A program made the translations under genes and the position numbers. Of a stretch of 64,000 nucleotides of DNA, positions 52,468 through 62,073 are shown in pieces. The notes below the pieces were generated by a model. It did not search any database. It was not told the origin of the DNA and worked only from the letters and a program-made list of their open reading frames with translations. How positions within the stretch are numbered: position 1 is the first letter of the stretch; the number at the start of each line of letters is the position of its first letter. Origin of the DNA: Bacillota bacterium (GTDB lineage Bacteria > Bacillota > Clostridia > Peptostreptococcales > Anaerovoracaceae); contig JALEJU010000012.1 of assembly GCA_022769485.1 (NCBI GenBank), positions 1-64,000 on the forward strand, read 5' to 3'.

Positions 52468-52493
52468 AAAAAACCGCCGCAAGTCTGCGGCGG
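52468..52493 (-). terminator. spoVG terminator
   Basis: CCGCCGCA and TGCGGCGG arms, four-base loop, then six T residues on the minus strand, 9 bases past the stop. Confidence 0.93.
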
Positions 52494-52501
52494 AATCAAA
52501 A

Positions 52502-52795
52502 CTAAAACTGCACAGAATCGGAATTTTCCTCTTCCTGCTGTTCTGCCATAGCATCGTATGCCTCTAAAATCGCGTCCCGAATCTTCGCTCTTGTTTCGGA
52601 GGTCAGGGGATGCGCAATATCACGGAAATCGCCTTCTCCCATTTTCCGGCTTGGCATAGCGATAAACAAACCGTTCTGCCCCTCGATGATTTTAATGTCA
52701 TGCACCACAAACTCCTGGTCGAATGTCACCGATACGATGGCTTTCATTTTCCCCTCTTCATTGATTTTCCGAATTCTTACGTCTGTTATCTGCAT
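52502..52795 (-). CDS. spoVG: Septation/sporulation regulator SpoVG
   Basis: A 97-residue nucleic-acid-binding regulator. It opens [15 protein letters not shown] and has the conserved core [18 protein letters not shown]. The start at 52795 follows GGGCGGTG; an in-frame ATG at 52840 would add 15 unrelated residues. The acidic tail is [10 protein letters not shown]. It affects septum formation, capsule and sporulation genes in Bacillota. It sits after purR as in Bacillus, but without yabJ between them, and has its own strong terminator. Confidence 0.97.
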   Translation of the reverse strand: MQITDVRIRKINEEGKMKAIVSVTFDQEFVVHDIKIIEGQNGLFIAMPSRKMGEGDFRDIAHPLTSETRAKIRDAILEAYDAMAEQQEEENSDSVQF

Positions 52796-52908
52796 AAAAT
52801 AACACCGCCCTTTCTGTGTCTGAAAAACACATCCCAACATAAGATTTAACGAATCACTTTACATCAAAATTTCATTCGGCCTGCCCACTGCTTTATACTC
52901 CGTATATT

Positions 52909-53721
52909 TCACCGGAAAACATCACTGTTGATGGCAAGATCAAAGGTTTTCGTTTCCTCGTCCACTTCTCCCATATAAATCAGCGGAAATACATTCTCCA
53001 CTTTCTTCTTTTCCGGTTTTTTCGACGCAATCAACACGCCGATTCCCACCGTTTCCACGTCAAACTCCGCTAAAATATCCTGCACACCCCGAACGCTTCC
53101 GCCGGCCCGCATAAAATCGTCAATAATAATGGCTTTGCTGCCGGGGGTAACCGCCCGCTTCGAGAGAGACATCTTCTGAATCCTGTCTGAAGATCCGGAA
53201 ATATAGTTGATACTTACCGTGGAACCTTCGGAAACCTTGCTTTCCCGCCGCACGACTACCAACGGCAGATTCAGCATATGCGACGTCATCAGAGCCACCG
53301 GGATACCTTTTGTTTCAATCGTCGCCACGCAATCCGCTCCTTTATCCAAGAAGTAATCCGCAAAAATCTGCGCGGCACCCTGCACCAAATTTGAGTCGAA
53401 CATCAAGTCAGAAGTATAAAAGAAGCCGCCGCCTAAAATGCGGTTTCCCTCCGAGAGACGTTCCTTCAGCTCTTTCAACAGCATATCCGCGTCTTTTCGG
53501 GAGATTTTGGAGATAAAGCGAATGCCGCCCTTTGCACCCGCAATAGTCTCAATTCTTCCAAGCTCCATTCTCTCCAGAAGATCCCGCGCTGCAGCTACAT
53601 CTTCACTGACGCTGGATTTTGCCGCTCCGAATAAATCGCAGAAATAAGACAGAGAATATACCTTGTTCGGATGTTGTGATAAAATTCGTATAATCGCTCC
53701 AACTCGGTCTGTTCTCTTCAT
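52909..53721 (-). CDS. purR: Purine repressor PurR (Bacillus type)
   Basis: A 270-residue repressor of purine genes that senses PRPP. The N-terminal winged helix (about 1-72) opens MKRTDRVGAIIRILSQHPNK. The C-terminal domain (about 75-270) is a catalytically inactive phosphoribosyltransferase with the PRPP motif AIIIDDFMRAGGS. The start at 53721 follows AGGAGG; the ATG at 53814 lies upstream of the promoter's -35. A PurBox pair with the exact 16-base spacing sits at its own promoter, so autoregulation is likely. It is divergent from murC. Confidence 0.96.
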   Translation of the reverse strand: MKRTDRVGAIIRILSQHPNKVYSLSYFCDLFGAAKSSVSEDVAAARDLLERMELGRIETIAGAKGGIRFISKISRKDADMLLKELKERLSEGNRILGGGFFYTSDLMFDSNLVQGAAQIFADYFLDKGADCVATIETKGIPVALMTSHMLNLPLVVVRRESKVSEGSTVSINYISGSSDRIQKMSLSKRAVTPGSKAIIIDDFMRAGGSVRGVQDILAEFDVETVGIGVLIASKKPEKKKVENVFPLIYMGEVDEETKTFDLAINSDVFR

Positions 53722-53744
53722 ATCTGCCTCCTGATATTTGTCAA

Positions 53745-53788
53745 ATACCCGAATTTTTCTTTCATGATTTTTTATTATATTCGGTTTT
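53745..53788. promoter_or_regulatory. PurBox pair at the purR promoter
   Basis: Two inverted 14-base PurBoxes: TTATATTCGGTTTT (53775-53788; central CCGAA on the minus strand) and ATACCCGAATTTTT (53745-53758), separated by 16 bases. Known B. subtilis PurBoxes are inverted and 16 or 17 bases apart. Confidence 0.7.
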
Positions 53789-53802
53789 TTTAGGTTTGTC
53801 AA
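53774..53802 (-). promoter_or_regulatory. purR promoter
   Basis: TTGACA, 17-base spacer, TATAAT on the minus strand, overlapped by the first PurBox. Confidence 0.85.
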
Positions 53803-53863
53803 ACTTGATTTCACTTTGCTTTTCGGCAGATTAAATTTCCTGCTCTTTTTTTGGAAACAAATG

Positions 53864-53872
53864 TGATATACT
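53864..53872 (+). promoter_or_regulatory. Extended -10 promoter of murC
   Basis: TGA-TATACT with no good -35, in an 18-base context identical to that of the transglycosylase promoter at 44104-44112. Confidence 0.55.
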
Positions 53873-53909
53873 AAAATGTAATGTTACCAATTCATCCGGA
53901 GGATCATTT

Positions 53910-55295
53910 ATGCGAAAACTAAATGAATACAAGCACATTCACTGCATCGGTATCGGCGGCATCGGACTTTCCGCCATCGCGGAAATTTTCCTTTCCAGAG
54001 GCTGTCGAGTCAGCGGCTCGGATATGAAAGAAAACGATATGACCGATAAGCTGCGCCAAATCGGTGCGGAAATTACCATCGGCCACGACGCCGCGAACGT
54101 CGAAGGAGTGGATCTTTTAATCTATACTGCCGCTATTTCCCAGGACAATCCGGAGCTGACCGCTGCTAAGGAGAAAGGCATCGACTGCGTTACCAGAGCA
54201 GAAGCGTTGGGGGCACTGATGGAGGGATATAAAGCCAGCATCGCCGTCTCCGGAACCCACGGAAAAACCACCACCACAGCCATGGTATCCCTCATCCTGG
54301 AAAATGCGCTTCTGGATCCCACGATTCTGGTAGGGGGAAATTTAAGCGAAATAGGCGGAAACGCGAAAATCGGCCAAAGTGATTATTTTATTACGGAAGC
54401 CTGCGAATACATGGACAGCTTTTTATCGCTGCGCCCCAAAACCGAAATTATCTTAAATATCGATTCCGACCATCTGGATTATTTTAAAGATATCGACCAT
54501 ATCGTCAACTCCTTCGGCCGCTTTGCCAAGCTGGTTCCGGAGGACGGCACGATTATCGCTTACAGCGGCAACGCTTTCGTACAAGCGGTAACCAAAGATC
54601 TTTCCTGCAAGGTCATCACCTTCGGCTTTGACGAACGCTGTGATTATTACGCAAAAGAAATTCTGTTCAACGCCAGCGGCATGCCCTCTTTTGATCTGTA
54701 TTACAGAGGAGAAAAGCTTTGCCGGCTCCAGCTGGCGGTTCCCGGAGAGCACAACATCGCCAACGCGCTTGCAGCCGTAGCCTGCTGCCGAAACATGGGC
54801 GTTTCCATTCCCATTATCGTACAGACCTTAAAGACCTTTACGGGAACCCAGCGCCGATTCGACATTGTGGGAATTTCAAAAGGAGGGATCCGTCTGGTAG
54901 ACGATTACGCCCACCATCCTACGGAAATCAAAGCCACTCTGGCAGCGGCCTCCAACATTCCCCATAAAACGCTGTGGTGCATCTTCCAGCCCCATACTTA
55001 TACACGGACGCTGGCTCTCTTCGATGAATTCGCTGAGGCTTTTGAGGATGCGGACAAAGTCATTCTGACAGACATTTACGCAGCCAGGGAAAAGAACATC
55101 TATAAAATCAGTTCCAAAGAGCTGGTTGCGGAAATGAAACGAACCCACCCGGGAAAAGAAATTTATTTCATTTCGGATTTCGATGAAATCGCCAACTTTA
55201 TAACCAACAACGCCGAGGAAAACGACCTGGTGCTTACCATGGGCGCAGGCGATATCTATAAAGTGGCGGAATTGATTTTGAACAAGGACAGCTAA
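53910..55295 (+). CDS. murC: UDP-N-acetylmuramate-L-alanine ligase
   Basis: A 461-residue cytoplasmic enzyme adding L-alanine to UDP-MurNAc in peptidoglycan synthesis. The N-terminal UDP-binding domain has GIGGIGLSA (14-22). The central ATPase has GTHGKTTTT (115-123) and the DYAHHPTEI motif. The C-terminal domain binds the amino acid. Normal length. It starts after CGGAGG and is alone on the plus strand between purR and the convergent cysS gene, with two terminators behind it. Confidence 0.98.
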   Translation: MRKLNEYKHIHCIGIGGIGLSAIAEIFLSRGCRVSGSDMKENDMTDKLRQIGAEITIGHDAANVEGVDLLIYTAAISQDNPELTAAKEKGIDCVTRAEALGALMEGYKASIAVSGTHGKTTTTAMVSLILENALLDPTILVGGNLSEIGGNAKIGQSDYFITEACEYMDSFLSLRPKTEIILNIDSDHLDYFKDIDHIVNSFGRFAKLVPEDGTIIAYSGNAFVQAVTKDLSCKVITFGFDERCDYYAKEILFNASGMPSFDLYYRGEKLCRLQLAVPGEHNIANALAAVACCRNMGVSIPIIVQTLKTFTGTQRRFDIVGISKGGIRLVDDYAHHPTEIKATLAAASNIPHKTLWCIFQPHTYTRTLALFDEFAEAFEDADKVILTDIYAAREKNIYKISSKELVAEMKRTHPGKEIYFISDFDEIANFITNNAEENDLVLTMGAGDIYKVAELILNKDS

Positions 55296-55303
55296 AAAGC
55301 ACC

Positions 55304-55349
55304 CGACCTGTTACGGAGGCTACAATCTGCCGTAACAGGTTCGGTTTTT
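55304..55349 (+). terminator. murC terminator
   Basis: CCTGTTACGG and CCGTAACAGG arms with a 14-base loop, then TTCGGTTTTT. Confidence 0.85.
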
Positions 55350-55375
55350 CTCTTTTGGATCTCGATGCAGCAGAC

Positions 55376-55419
55376 AAAAAACACCCTGCAAGACATACAG
55401 CCTTGCAGGGTGTTTTTTT
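55376..55419. terminator. Bidirectional terminator between murC and cysS
   Basis: ACACCCTGCAAG and CTTGCAGGGTGT arms with six A before and seven T after, so it can stop transcription from either side of these convergent genes. Confidence 0.92.
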
Positions 55420-55452
55420 CGGGAATCTAACCATATACATGGGTCTTACGGG

Positions 55453-56856
55453 CTACGCCTTTGTAATCTTTACCCCCTGGGGCGTATCCTCCAGCGTAAT
55501 TCCCTGCGCTTTCAGCAAATCGCGGATTTCGTCCGCCCTGGCGAAGTTCTTTGCCTTTCTTGCCTGCTGCCGTTCTTCCACCAACGCCTTAATTTCGCCG
55601 CTGATTTCCTCCTCGCCGCCTGTTTCCTTCCGAAGAAGTCCCAGAACGCCGGTGAGTTCATCCAGCAGCTCCAGACACTTCTCCGCAAACTCCTTAGAAG
55701 CGCCGTCCTTTACGTCCGTATTGATATCGCGGATCAATTCAAATACAGCGGAGATAGCGTCTGCCGTGTTCAAATCGTCGTCCATAGCCGTGATAAAATC
55801 CGCCTTATGCACCTCCAGGGCCTGCAGCTTCGCCGCCTCTTCTTCGGTCATCTGCCCGGAGCCGGTTTCTATCAGATGCTGCAGATTGCTCTTTGCATTC
55901 TGCATTCTGCCCAGCCCGTTCTTCGCCTGATCCATCAGCTCTCTGCTGAAGTTGATGGGACTTCTGTAATGGCCGGACAACAGGAAGAACCGCATGACCT
56001 CCCCGTCATAATCCTTTAAAATATCCCGAACGGTAAAGAAATTACCCTTGGATTTGGACATCTTTTCGTTATCGATAGTAATATAGCCGTTATGCATCCA
56101 GTAATTTGCAAACTTCTTGCCGGTCTGCGCTTCGGTCTGGGCAATTTCGTTTTCATGGTGCGGGAACGTCAGATCCTGGCCTCCTGCGTGGATATCGATA
56201 GTATCCCCCAAATACTTTGTGGACATTACAGAGCATTCGATATGCCAGCCGGGGCGACCCAGCCCCCAGGGAGATTCCCATGCGATTTCATCTTCCGTCT
56301 TTCTGGCTTTCCAGAGAGCAAAATCAAGGGGATCGTGCTTCTTTTCACCGATTTCAATCCGGGCGCCGGATTCCAGATCTTCAATCGTATTCCCGGAAAG
56401 CTTTCCGTAATCCGTAAATTTCCGTGTGCTGTAATACACGTCGCCGTCCACTTCGTAAGCATACCCTTTATCGATCAGATTCTGTACAAAATCGATAATT
56501 TCCTGCATATTTTCGGTTACTCTCGGGTGTACACTTGCGGGCTTCACATTCAAAGCCCCTGCGTCCTTGAAATATTCCGCGATATATTTTTCGCCTACTT
56601 CCCCGGCGGTAATGCCTTCTTCCCTTGCCCGGTTAATAATCTTATCGTCAACATCCGTAAAATTCTGCACAAAGGTTACATTCATGCCCCGGTATTCCAA
56701 ATACTTGCGAAGGGTATCGAATACGACGAAAGGCCTTGCATTTCCGATGTGAAAATAGTTATACACCGTCGGTCCGCAGACATAAATCTTAACCTCGTTT
56801 TCCTTTATGGGCACAAACTCTTCTTTTCTTCTTGTCATCGTATTATATACTTTCAT
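55453..56856 (-). CDS. cysS: Cysteinyl-tRNA synthetase
   Basis: A 467-residue class I synthetase. HIGH-type motif [12 protein letters not shown] at about 37, zinc site Cys28 (CGP) with later Cys and His ([21 protein letters not shown]), and KMSKSKGN near 266. The C-terminal helical anticodon region is normal. Its first 14 bases overlap the 3' end of cysE, coupling cysteine synthesis and charging as in many Bacillota. Confidence 0.98.
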   Translation of the reverse strand: MKVYNTMTRRKEEFVPIKENEVKIYVCGPTVYNYFHIGNARPFVVFDTLRKYLEYRGMNVTFVQNFTDVDDKIINRAREEGITAGEVGEKYIAEYFKDAGALNVKPASVHPRVTENMQEIIDFVQNLIDKGYAYEVDGDVYYSTRKFTDYGKLSGNTIEDLESGARIEIGEKKHDPLDFALWKARKTEDEIAWESPWGLGRPGWHIECSVMSTKYLGDTIDIHAGGQDLTFPHHENEIAQTEAQTGKKFANYWMHNGYITIDNEKMSKSKGNFFTVRDILKDYDGEVMRFFLLSGHYRSPINFSRELMDQAKNGLGRMQNAKSNLQHLIETGSGQMTEEEAAKLQALEVHKADFITAMDDDLNTADAISAVFELIRDINTDVKDGASKEFAEKCLELLDELTGVLGLLRKETGGEEEISGEIKALVEERQQARKAKNFARADEIRDLLKAQGITLEDTPQGVKITKA

Positions 56857-57547
56857 CGCATTTCACCTCATCTATGCTTTCTTTTTCTTCTTTTTCCGCG
56901 CCTGCCTGTCCCGTTTCGCGCAGTTTATTCTCCAAAAGCACGATTCTCCGGCGCAGGCATTCCAGCTCTACCATAATGGGGTCGGGCAGATTGACCTGAT
57001 CCAGATCCTCTTTTACTACCGCCTTGCTTCCTTTTCGCACCACCTTGCCCGGGATACCCACTACCGTACAGTTAGGAGGCACTTCACGAAGCACTACAGA
57101 ACCGGCGCCGATCTTGCTGTAATCGCCTACCTTAAAAGGCCCCAGCACTTTGGCGCCGCTGCTGACCATAACGCCGTTTCCGATAGTAGGATGGCGCTTC
57201 CCGACGTCTTTTCCCGTACCGCCCAGAGTCACTCCCTGGTAAATGGTAACATCGTCGCCGATTTCCGCCGTTTCTCCGATAACCACAGCCATGCCGTGGT
57301 CGATCATACATCGCCTTCCCACTACGGCTCCCGGGTGGATTTCGATACCGGTAAAAAACCGCGCCAGCTGAGAAATAATACGGGCAATCAGTTTACAGTT
57401 ATGCTTATAAAACCAATGGGACCATTTGTGAAAAATCAAAGCCCAGATTCCGGGATAGCACAAAAGAACCTCGATGCCGCTGCGGGCAGCCGGATCTCTT
57501 TCCAATACTGCGTCAATGTCTTCTTTTATGTCTCTGAAAAAGGCCAT
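56843..57547 (-). CDS. cysE: Serine O-acetyltransferase
   Basis: A 234-residue enzyme making O-acetylserine, the first committed step to cysteine. An N-terminal helical domain (about 1-65) is followed by left-handed beta-helix hexapeptide repeats (about 66-175) with the active His in [17 protein letters not shown]. An unusual charged C-terminal tail (about 185-234) is rich in Glu and Lys; such tails often carry feedback control or partner binding. It has its own promoter and a leader of only about 45 bases, so no T-box. Confidence 0.95.
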   Translation of the reverse strand: MAFFRDIKEDIDAVLERDPAARSGIEVLLCYPGIWALIFHKWSHWFYKHNCKLIARIISQLARFFTGIEIHPGAVVGRRCMIDHGMAVVIGETAEIGDDVTIYQGVTLGGTGKDVGKRHPTIGNGVMVSSGAKVLGPFKVGDYSKIGAGSVVLREVPPNCTVVGIPGKVVRKGSKAVVKEDLDQVNLPDPIMVELECLRRRIVLLENKLRETGQAGAEKEEKESIDEVKCDESI

Positions 57548-57591
57548 TTTCGTCTCCTGAATAACCGTAAAATCATTTCACTTAATTTAAA

Positions 57592-57620
57592 ATTATATCG
57601 CATCTTGTTAACGAAAGCAA
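57592..57620 (-). promoter_or_regulatory. cysE-cysS promoter
   Basis: TTGCTT, 17-base spacer, TATAAT on the minus strand. Confidence 0.75.
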
Positions 57621-57644
57621 ATAGTAAACATTCTATGCTTACAG

Positions 57645-57693
57645 AAAAGAAATTCCCCTCAATCTGCTCGATGAAACAAATCGAAGGGAATTT
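57645..57693 (-). terminator. Terminator of the M23 peptidase gene
   Basis: AAATTCCC and GGGAATTT arms with an inner TCGAT/ATCGA pairing; minus-strand tail TTTCTTTTC. Confidence 0.75.
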
Positions 57694-57707
57694 TTTTCAA
57701 TTTTTCT

Positions 57708-58967
57708 TTACAGATATTTCATAGGATTTTGGAGCACGCCGTTCTTATGCACTTCCAGATGGAGATGATAACCCGTAGCCCGTCCGGTCATACCCACGGT
57801 TCCGATCTTTTGTCCTTTTGTCACATAATCTCCCGCGGAGACACTCATTGTATCGCAATGAGCGTACCAGGTTTCCCATCCGCTTCCGTGAGAAATTTTA
57901 ACGATGTTTCCAAATGTTCCGCTGTAACCCGCATAAGTAACCGTTCCGGAAGCCATCGCAGAAATCGTCGTTCCTTTGGGCGCTCTTAAATCCACGCCCC
58001 GGTGAGTTCCGCCGCCCCGGGTTCCGTATGCGGAAGATACTTGCAGGGATGCAAGCGGAGAGCCGAATTGGGAAGAACCTGTAAACGTCTGCACCGCTGT
58101 ACCCGTCAGAATGACCTGAGACACCGGTTGGGAAATCACAGTCTCTTCCACTACATTCTGAGAAACCGCCACACCGTTTGTCTTTACATATTCCGTTTTC
58201 AGTTCTTTTGTTCCGTAAACGCCGGCTGTCTTGATCTGCGTTTCGCCTTTGTACAAGGCCTTTGTTTCTTCATAGGTAATATCGTAATCGATATTTTCCG
58301 TAGAAGCCACCACCTCTGTAATCGTTACATGCAGAAAGGGTTTTGTTTGATAAAGGTTCAAAACCGTACCGACTTTCAAAGTATCGAAATCCGCTTCCGG
58401 ATTCATAGCCATCAGCTCATCCAGCAAAATTCCGTTCCCGCAGGCGATATCCCAATAGGTATCCCCCTCCTGAACGGTATAAGTCAGCGTCTCTTTCGTT
58501 CCGGTCAGTACATAGGATGCGGCGTCTTCCACAGACATCACTTCCGGCATCTCCTCTTTATCGAAGCTGCATTCCGCAATCTCCACCGATTCCTGATACA
58601 CTACGGATTTCAGCTCCGAGCCTTCCGTCTGATAACGAGCCGTAATCGCATCCAGAACCGCTTTTCCGTCAGCTTCGGAAGCCACATAAGCTACGTTTGC
58701 CCCGTTTATCTGCAGAGCCCAGCAGCTTTCCGTTTCCGAAACCGCCGCCTTCATGCCGTCCGAGAAAGAAGCCGCCAAAGCAGAGTGATCCTCTCCCGAA
58801 AAGGCCAGCCCGCCGGCAGCCACAACGGCCGCCATGAAAACCGCTCCGGCTCCCAGCAGCATTTTGCCGTGAAGACCGGCCATGACCTCTTTTCTTATAT
58901 CAACAACTTTTGTTTTTACGCGACCCATAAACGTATTGATCTGCGTTTTTTCTGTTTCCATATTCAT
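57708..58967 (-). CDS. M23 peptidoglycan endopeptidase with LysM and G5 domains
   Basis: A 419-residue wall hydrolase. The start at 58967 follows GAAGG; a second ATG six bases on is possible, and the longer frame to 59060 runs into the leader hairpin. A single membrane helix (about 37-55) anchors it. LysM (about 160-210, TYTVQEGDTYWDIACGNG) binds glycan, and G5 (about 215-295) binds wall sugars. The C-terminal M23 domain (about 315-415) has zinc ligands HRGVD and HLHLE intact. It likely remodels wall during growth or division. It is monocistronic. Confidence 0.92.
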   Translation of the reverse strand: MNMETEKTQINTFMGRVKTKVVDIRKEVMAGLHGKMLLGAGAVFMAAVVAAGGLAFSGEDHSALAASFSDGMKAAVSETESCWALQINGANVAYVASEADGKAVLDAITARYQTEGSELKSVVYQESVEIAECSFDKEEMPEVMSVEDAASYVLTGTKETLTYTVQEGDTYWDIACGNGILLDELMAMNPEADFDTLKVGTVLNLYQTKPFLHVTITEVVASTENIDYDITYEETKALYKGETQIKTAGVYGTKELKTEYVKTNGVAVSQNVVEETVISQPVSQVILTGTAVQTFTGSSQFGSPLASLQVSSAYGTRGGGTHRGVDLRAPKGTTISAMASGTVTYAGYSGTFGNIVKISHGSGWETWYAHCDTMSVSAGDYVTKGQKIGTVGMTGRATGYHLHLEVHKNGVLQNPMKYL

Positions 58968-59062
58968 AAAACCTTCTTCGCAAAAATAAACCTTCTTTTC
59001 CGAATTCCTCCTCTGCAATAAATTTTCGGAGACTCCCGATCGAGCCCCATAGAAAAGCAAAT

Positions 59063-59092
59063 GCGTATAGTATTCTTCTATTTACTATACGC
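59063..59092 (-). promoter_or_regulatory. Perfect palindrome in the M23 gene leader
   Basis: GCGTATAGTA and TACTATACGC arms of ten bases with a ten-base loop, about 20 bases downstream of the promoter -10. Confidence 0.5.
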
Positions 59093-59114
59093 TCTGCCTT
59101 TTTTGTGCACCCTT

Positions 59115-59143
59115 ATGTTACAAAATTATTACTTAAAAGTCAA
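59115..59143 (-). promoter_or_regulatory. M23 peptidase gene promoter
   Basis: TTGACT, 17-base spacer, TAACAT on the minus strand. Confidence 0.6.
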
Positions 59144-59288
59144 GGTTTCAGAAGGCATTTCACATAACCTTCATGTTTTTTTCACAATAAAAAAACAGAT
59201 AATCCGTTGAAATTTAGCCACTTTCTCGCACTCCTCCTCTTGTGTTTTTCAGAAATCTTTTTCATTGAGTTTCGCAGAAACAAAACAG

Positions 59289-59325
59289 AAAAAGCCGCGG
59301 CAAATAAGAATTGCCGCAGCTTTTT
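59289..59325 (-). terminator. metG-tatD terminator
   Basis: AAAAAGCCGCGGCAA pairs with TTGCCGCAGCTTTTT (one mismatch) around a seven-base loop; T-run on the minus strand. Confidence 0.9.
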
Positions 59326-59338
59326 CCTTTATAGTTCG

Positions 59339-60160
59339 TCATTTCAATCCGAAAAATCGCCTTGCATTTTCGCAGGTAATCGCGGCAATTTCATCGTAAG
59401 AAATTCCTTTGATTACCCCTAACCGCCTAGCCGTATGCTCTACATAAGGCGGCATGTTTCTCCTGCCCCGAAAAGGTTCCGGAGTCAAATAAGGAGCGTC
59501 CGTTTCCACCAGAATGCGCCTTACGTCTAAAGCGTCCGCAGTTTCTACCGCCCGCCGGGCATTTTTATACGTCAGCGTTCCGGAAAAAGATATCGTCGCA
59601 CCCAGCTTTACATACTGCTCCGCCAGTTCCCGGCTTCCGGAGTAACAATGCATTAAAAGCCGCGCATCCGGCCCCCCGTCCGGATGAACAGGAAAACGGC
59701 CGGTTCTGGATTTTGCAAATACACCTTCTTCTTTTAAAATACGCATCACGTCATCGTTAGCGTCCCTGTCATGAATGACTATGGGCAGATCCAAATCCAG
59801 CGCCAGCCGAATCTGCCGGCGAAACCAGTGCTGCTGCACAGCCGGATCGGAATAATTATAATAATAATCCAATCCGATCTCGCCGACGGCTAACACTTTC
59901 GGCTTCCGGGTCAGTTCCCGCAGAGCCGCAAAAGACTGCTCATCCGCCAGCTTCGCTTCGTGAGGATGGATTCCTACCGCGGCATAACACCAGCCGTACT
60001 TTGCCGCGTGGGAAACCGCCATTTCCGACGTGGGGATATCCACGCCGATATCTACGGCATACGCCACATCGGAAGCTTCAATGGCTCGGATTAGATCCTC
60101 CCGATCCTCATCGAATACCTCCGAATTGATATGCGTGTGGGAATCAAATAAAACTTTCAT
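59339..60160 (-). CDS. TatD-family metal-dependent deoxyribonuclease
   Basis: A 273-residue TIM-barrel hydrolase. Metal ligands lie in DSHTHI (H8, H10), EIGLDYYY, HDRDA, HCYSG and ETDAPYL, all intact. Family members act as 3'-5' exonucleases in repair or DNA turnover. An insertion near 155-165 (FPVHPDGGPDAR) lengthens one loop. It starts two bases after metG, the same order as metS-yabD (tatD) in B. subtilis. Confidence 0.95.
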   Translation of the reverse strand: MKVLFDSHTHINSEVFDEDREDLIRAIEASDVAYAVDIGVDIPTSEMAVSHAAKYGWCYAAVGIHPHEAKLADEQSFAALRELTRKPKVLAVGEIGLDYYYNYSDPAVQQHWFRRQIRLALDLDLPIVIHDRDANDDVMRILKEEGVFAKSRTGRFPVHPDGGPDARLLMHCYSGSRELAEQYVKLGATISFSGTLTYKNARRAVETADALDVRRILVETDAPYLTPEPFRGRRNMPPYVEHTARRLGVIKGISYDEIAAITCENARRFFGLK

Positions 60161-60162
60161 CT

Positions 60163-62073
60163 TTAAGAAACCGTTTCTCCGTCAGGAGCCTCTGTGGATA
60201 CAAACTCCAGCTTGTCGCCGTTATCCGCAAAGAGCAGCATGCCTTTGGATTCCAATCCCCGCAGCTTTCTCGGCGCCAGGTTGGCCACGATGATGACTTT
60301 TCTGCCCACGCATTCTTCCGGCTTAAAGCTTGCCGCAACGCCGGAGATAATCTGCCTGGTTTCATTTCCCATTTTAACCTGGAACACCAGCAGTTTATCG
60401 GCTTTCGGATGCTTCTCCGCCTTTATGATCTCGCCTACCCGCAGATCGATTTTATCGAAATCTTCGTATTGAATTTCCGGTTTCATGGGCGCATATTCCT
60501 TCTGGGGTGCTCCGCCCTGCATAGCCTCTAATTCTTCCAGTTCCTTTTCGATATCCAAGCGCGGGAAAATCGCATCGCCCTTTTTCACCTGTTCGCCGTC
60601 CATAACGTCGAACACGCCTGCATCCGCCCATTGGGGATCCGCAAACCAAAGACCCATCTGCTTTCTGATTTTTGTAGAGGTTGTATGCATAAAAGGATAG
60701 ATCAGCACGGAAATAATCCGCAGGGACTCCGCCAAATTATGCAGAACGGTATTTAACCGCCCTTTATCTTCCTCGTTCTTCGCCAATATCCAAGGAGAGG
60801 TCTCATCAATGTACTTATTGGTTCTGCGAACCAGCGTCCAGATATCCTCCAGTGCCAGAGAAAAGCTGAATTGATCCATATGTGCGGACACCTTCCCCGC
60901 AGTGGCCAAAGCCAGTGCCTTCAGCTCCGCGTCCGGACCTTCTTCCGAACCGGCGCCGGGAACGATGCCCCCGTTATACTTTTCGATCATGGAAGCCGTG
61001 CGGGAAACCAGATTGCCCAGATCATTAGCCAAATCGGAATTGATGCGGTTCAGCATAACTTCATTTGTATACAAACCATCCTGCCCGAAGGTATATTCCC
61101 GCAAAAGGAAATATTTTAAAGCATCAACACCGTAGCGTTCGATCAGTTTTACAGGATCTACGATATTGCCCCTGGACTTGGACATCTTTCCGCCTTCCAA
61201 AAGAATCCATCCGTGCCCCAGCACCTGTTTGGGGAGAGGAAGTTCAATGGACATGAGCATCGCCGGCCAGATAATCGAATGGAAACGAACGATCTCTTTA
61301 CCTACCAGATGCACATCCGCAGGCCAGTAACGATCGTATTTTTCCGGATCATCAGGATACCCCAGAGCAGTGATATAGTTTGAAAGCGCGTCCAGCCAAA
61401 CATAAATTACATGCTTTTCATCGATGGGAACGGGAATCCCCCAGTCAAAAGAGGAACGGGAAATGCACAGATCCTCCAGTCCCTGCCGACAGAAGCTGAG
61501 CATTTCATTTCTCCGGCTTTCCGGCTGCAAAAATTCCGGGTTGGTCTCAAACAGCTCGATCAAACGATCCTGATATTTGGAAAGGCGGAAGAAATACGCC
61601 TCTTCCTTTGCCTTTTCAACGGGTCTGCCGCAGTCGGGACAAAGGCCGTCAGTCACCTGGGTTTCCGTCCAGAACGCTTCGCAGGGAGTACAGTACCAGC
61701 CCTCATATTCCCCTTTATAGATATCGCCTTTTTCGTACATCTTTTTAAAGATTTCCTGTACCCGTCTTACATGCCGTTCCTCTGTTGTACGGATAAAATC
61801 ATCATAGGAAATCTCCATAGTCTTCCACAATTCCTTAATTCCGCCGACCACTTCGTCTACATAAGCCTGGGGAGTGGTTCCGTGTTCATCGGCGATTTTC
61901 TGAATCTTCTGCCCATGCTCGTCGGTGCCGGTCAAAAACATGACATCGTATCCCTGGAGGCGTTTAAACCGTGCCATGGCGTCCGCCATAACGGTACAAT
62001 AGGTATGTCCAATATGCAAATTGGAACTCGGATAGTAAATAGGGGTCGAGATGTAATATTTTTCTTGACTCAT
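60163..62073 (-). CDS. metG: Methionyl-tRNA synthetase
   Basis: A 636-residue class I synthetase. The start at 62073 (MSQEKYY) follows AAGGAG. HIGH motif SNLHIGHTY at 17-25, zinc knuckle with CTPCEAFW and CPDCGRP, and KMSKSRGN near 297. The anticodon-binding helical domain follows, then a C-terminal Trbp111-type tRNA-binding OB fold (about 533-636) that often drives dimerisation. Cotranscribed with tatD. The 5' leader is short on structure; no T-box seen. Confidence 0.98.
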   Translation of the reverse strand: MSQEKYYISTPIYYPSSNLHIGHTYCTVMADAMARFKRLQGYDVMFLTGTDEHGQKIQKIADEHGTTPQAYVDEVVGGIKELWKTMEISYDDFIRTTEERHVRRVQEIFKKMYEKGDIYKGEYEGWYCTPCEAFWTETQVTDGLCPDCGRPVEKAKEEAYFFRLSKYQDRLIELFETNPEFLQPESRRNEMLSFCRQGLEDLCISRSSFDWGIPVPIDEKHVIYVWLDALSNYITALGYPDDPEKYDRYWPADVHLVGKEIVRFHSIIWPAMLMSIELPLPKQVLGHGWILLEGGKMSKSRGNIVDPVKLIERYGVDALKYFLLREYTFGQDGLYTNEVMLNRINSDLANDLGNLVSRTASMIEKYNGGIVPGAGSEEGPDAELKALALATAGKVSAHMDQFSFSLALEDIWTLVRRTNKYIDETSPWILAKNEEDKGRLNTVLHNLAESLRIISVLIYPFMHTTSTKIRKQMGLWFADPQWADAGVFDVMDGEQVKKGDAIFPRLDIEKELEELEAMQGGAPQKEYAPMKPEIQYEDFDKIDLRVGEIIKAEKHPKADKLLVFQVKMGNETRQIISGVAASFKPEECVGRKVIIVANLAPRKLRGLESKGMLLFADNGDKLEFVSTEAPDGETVS

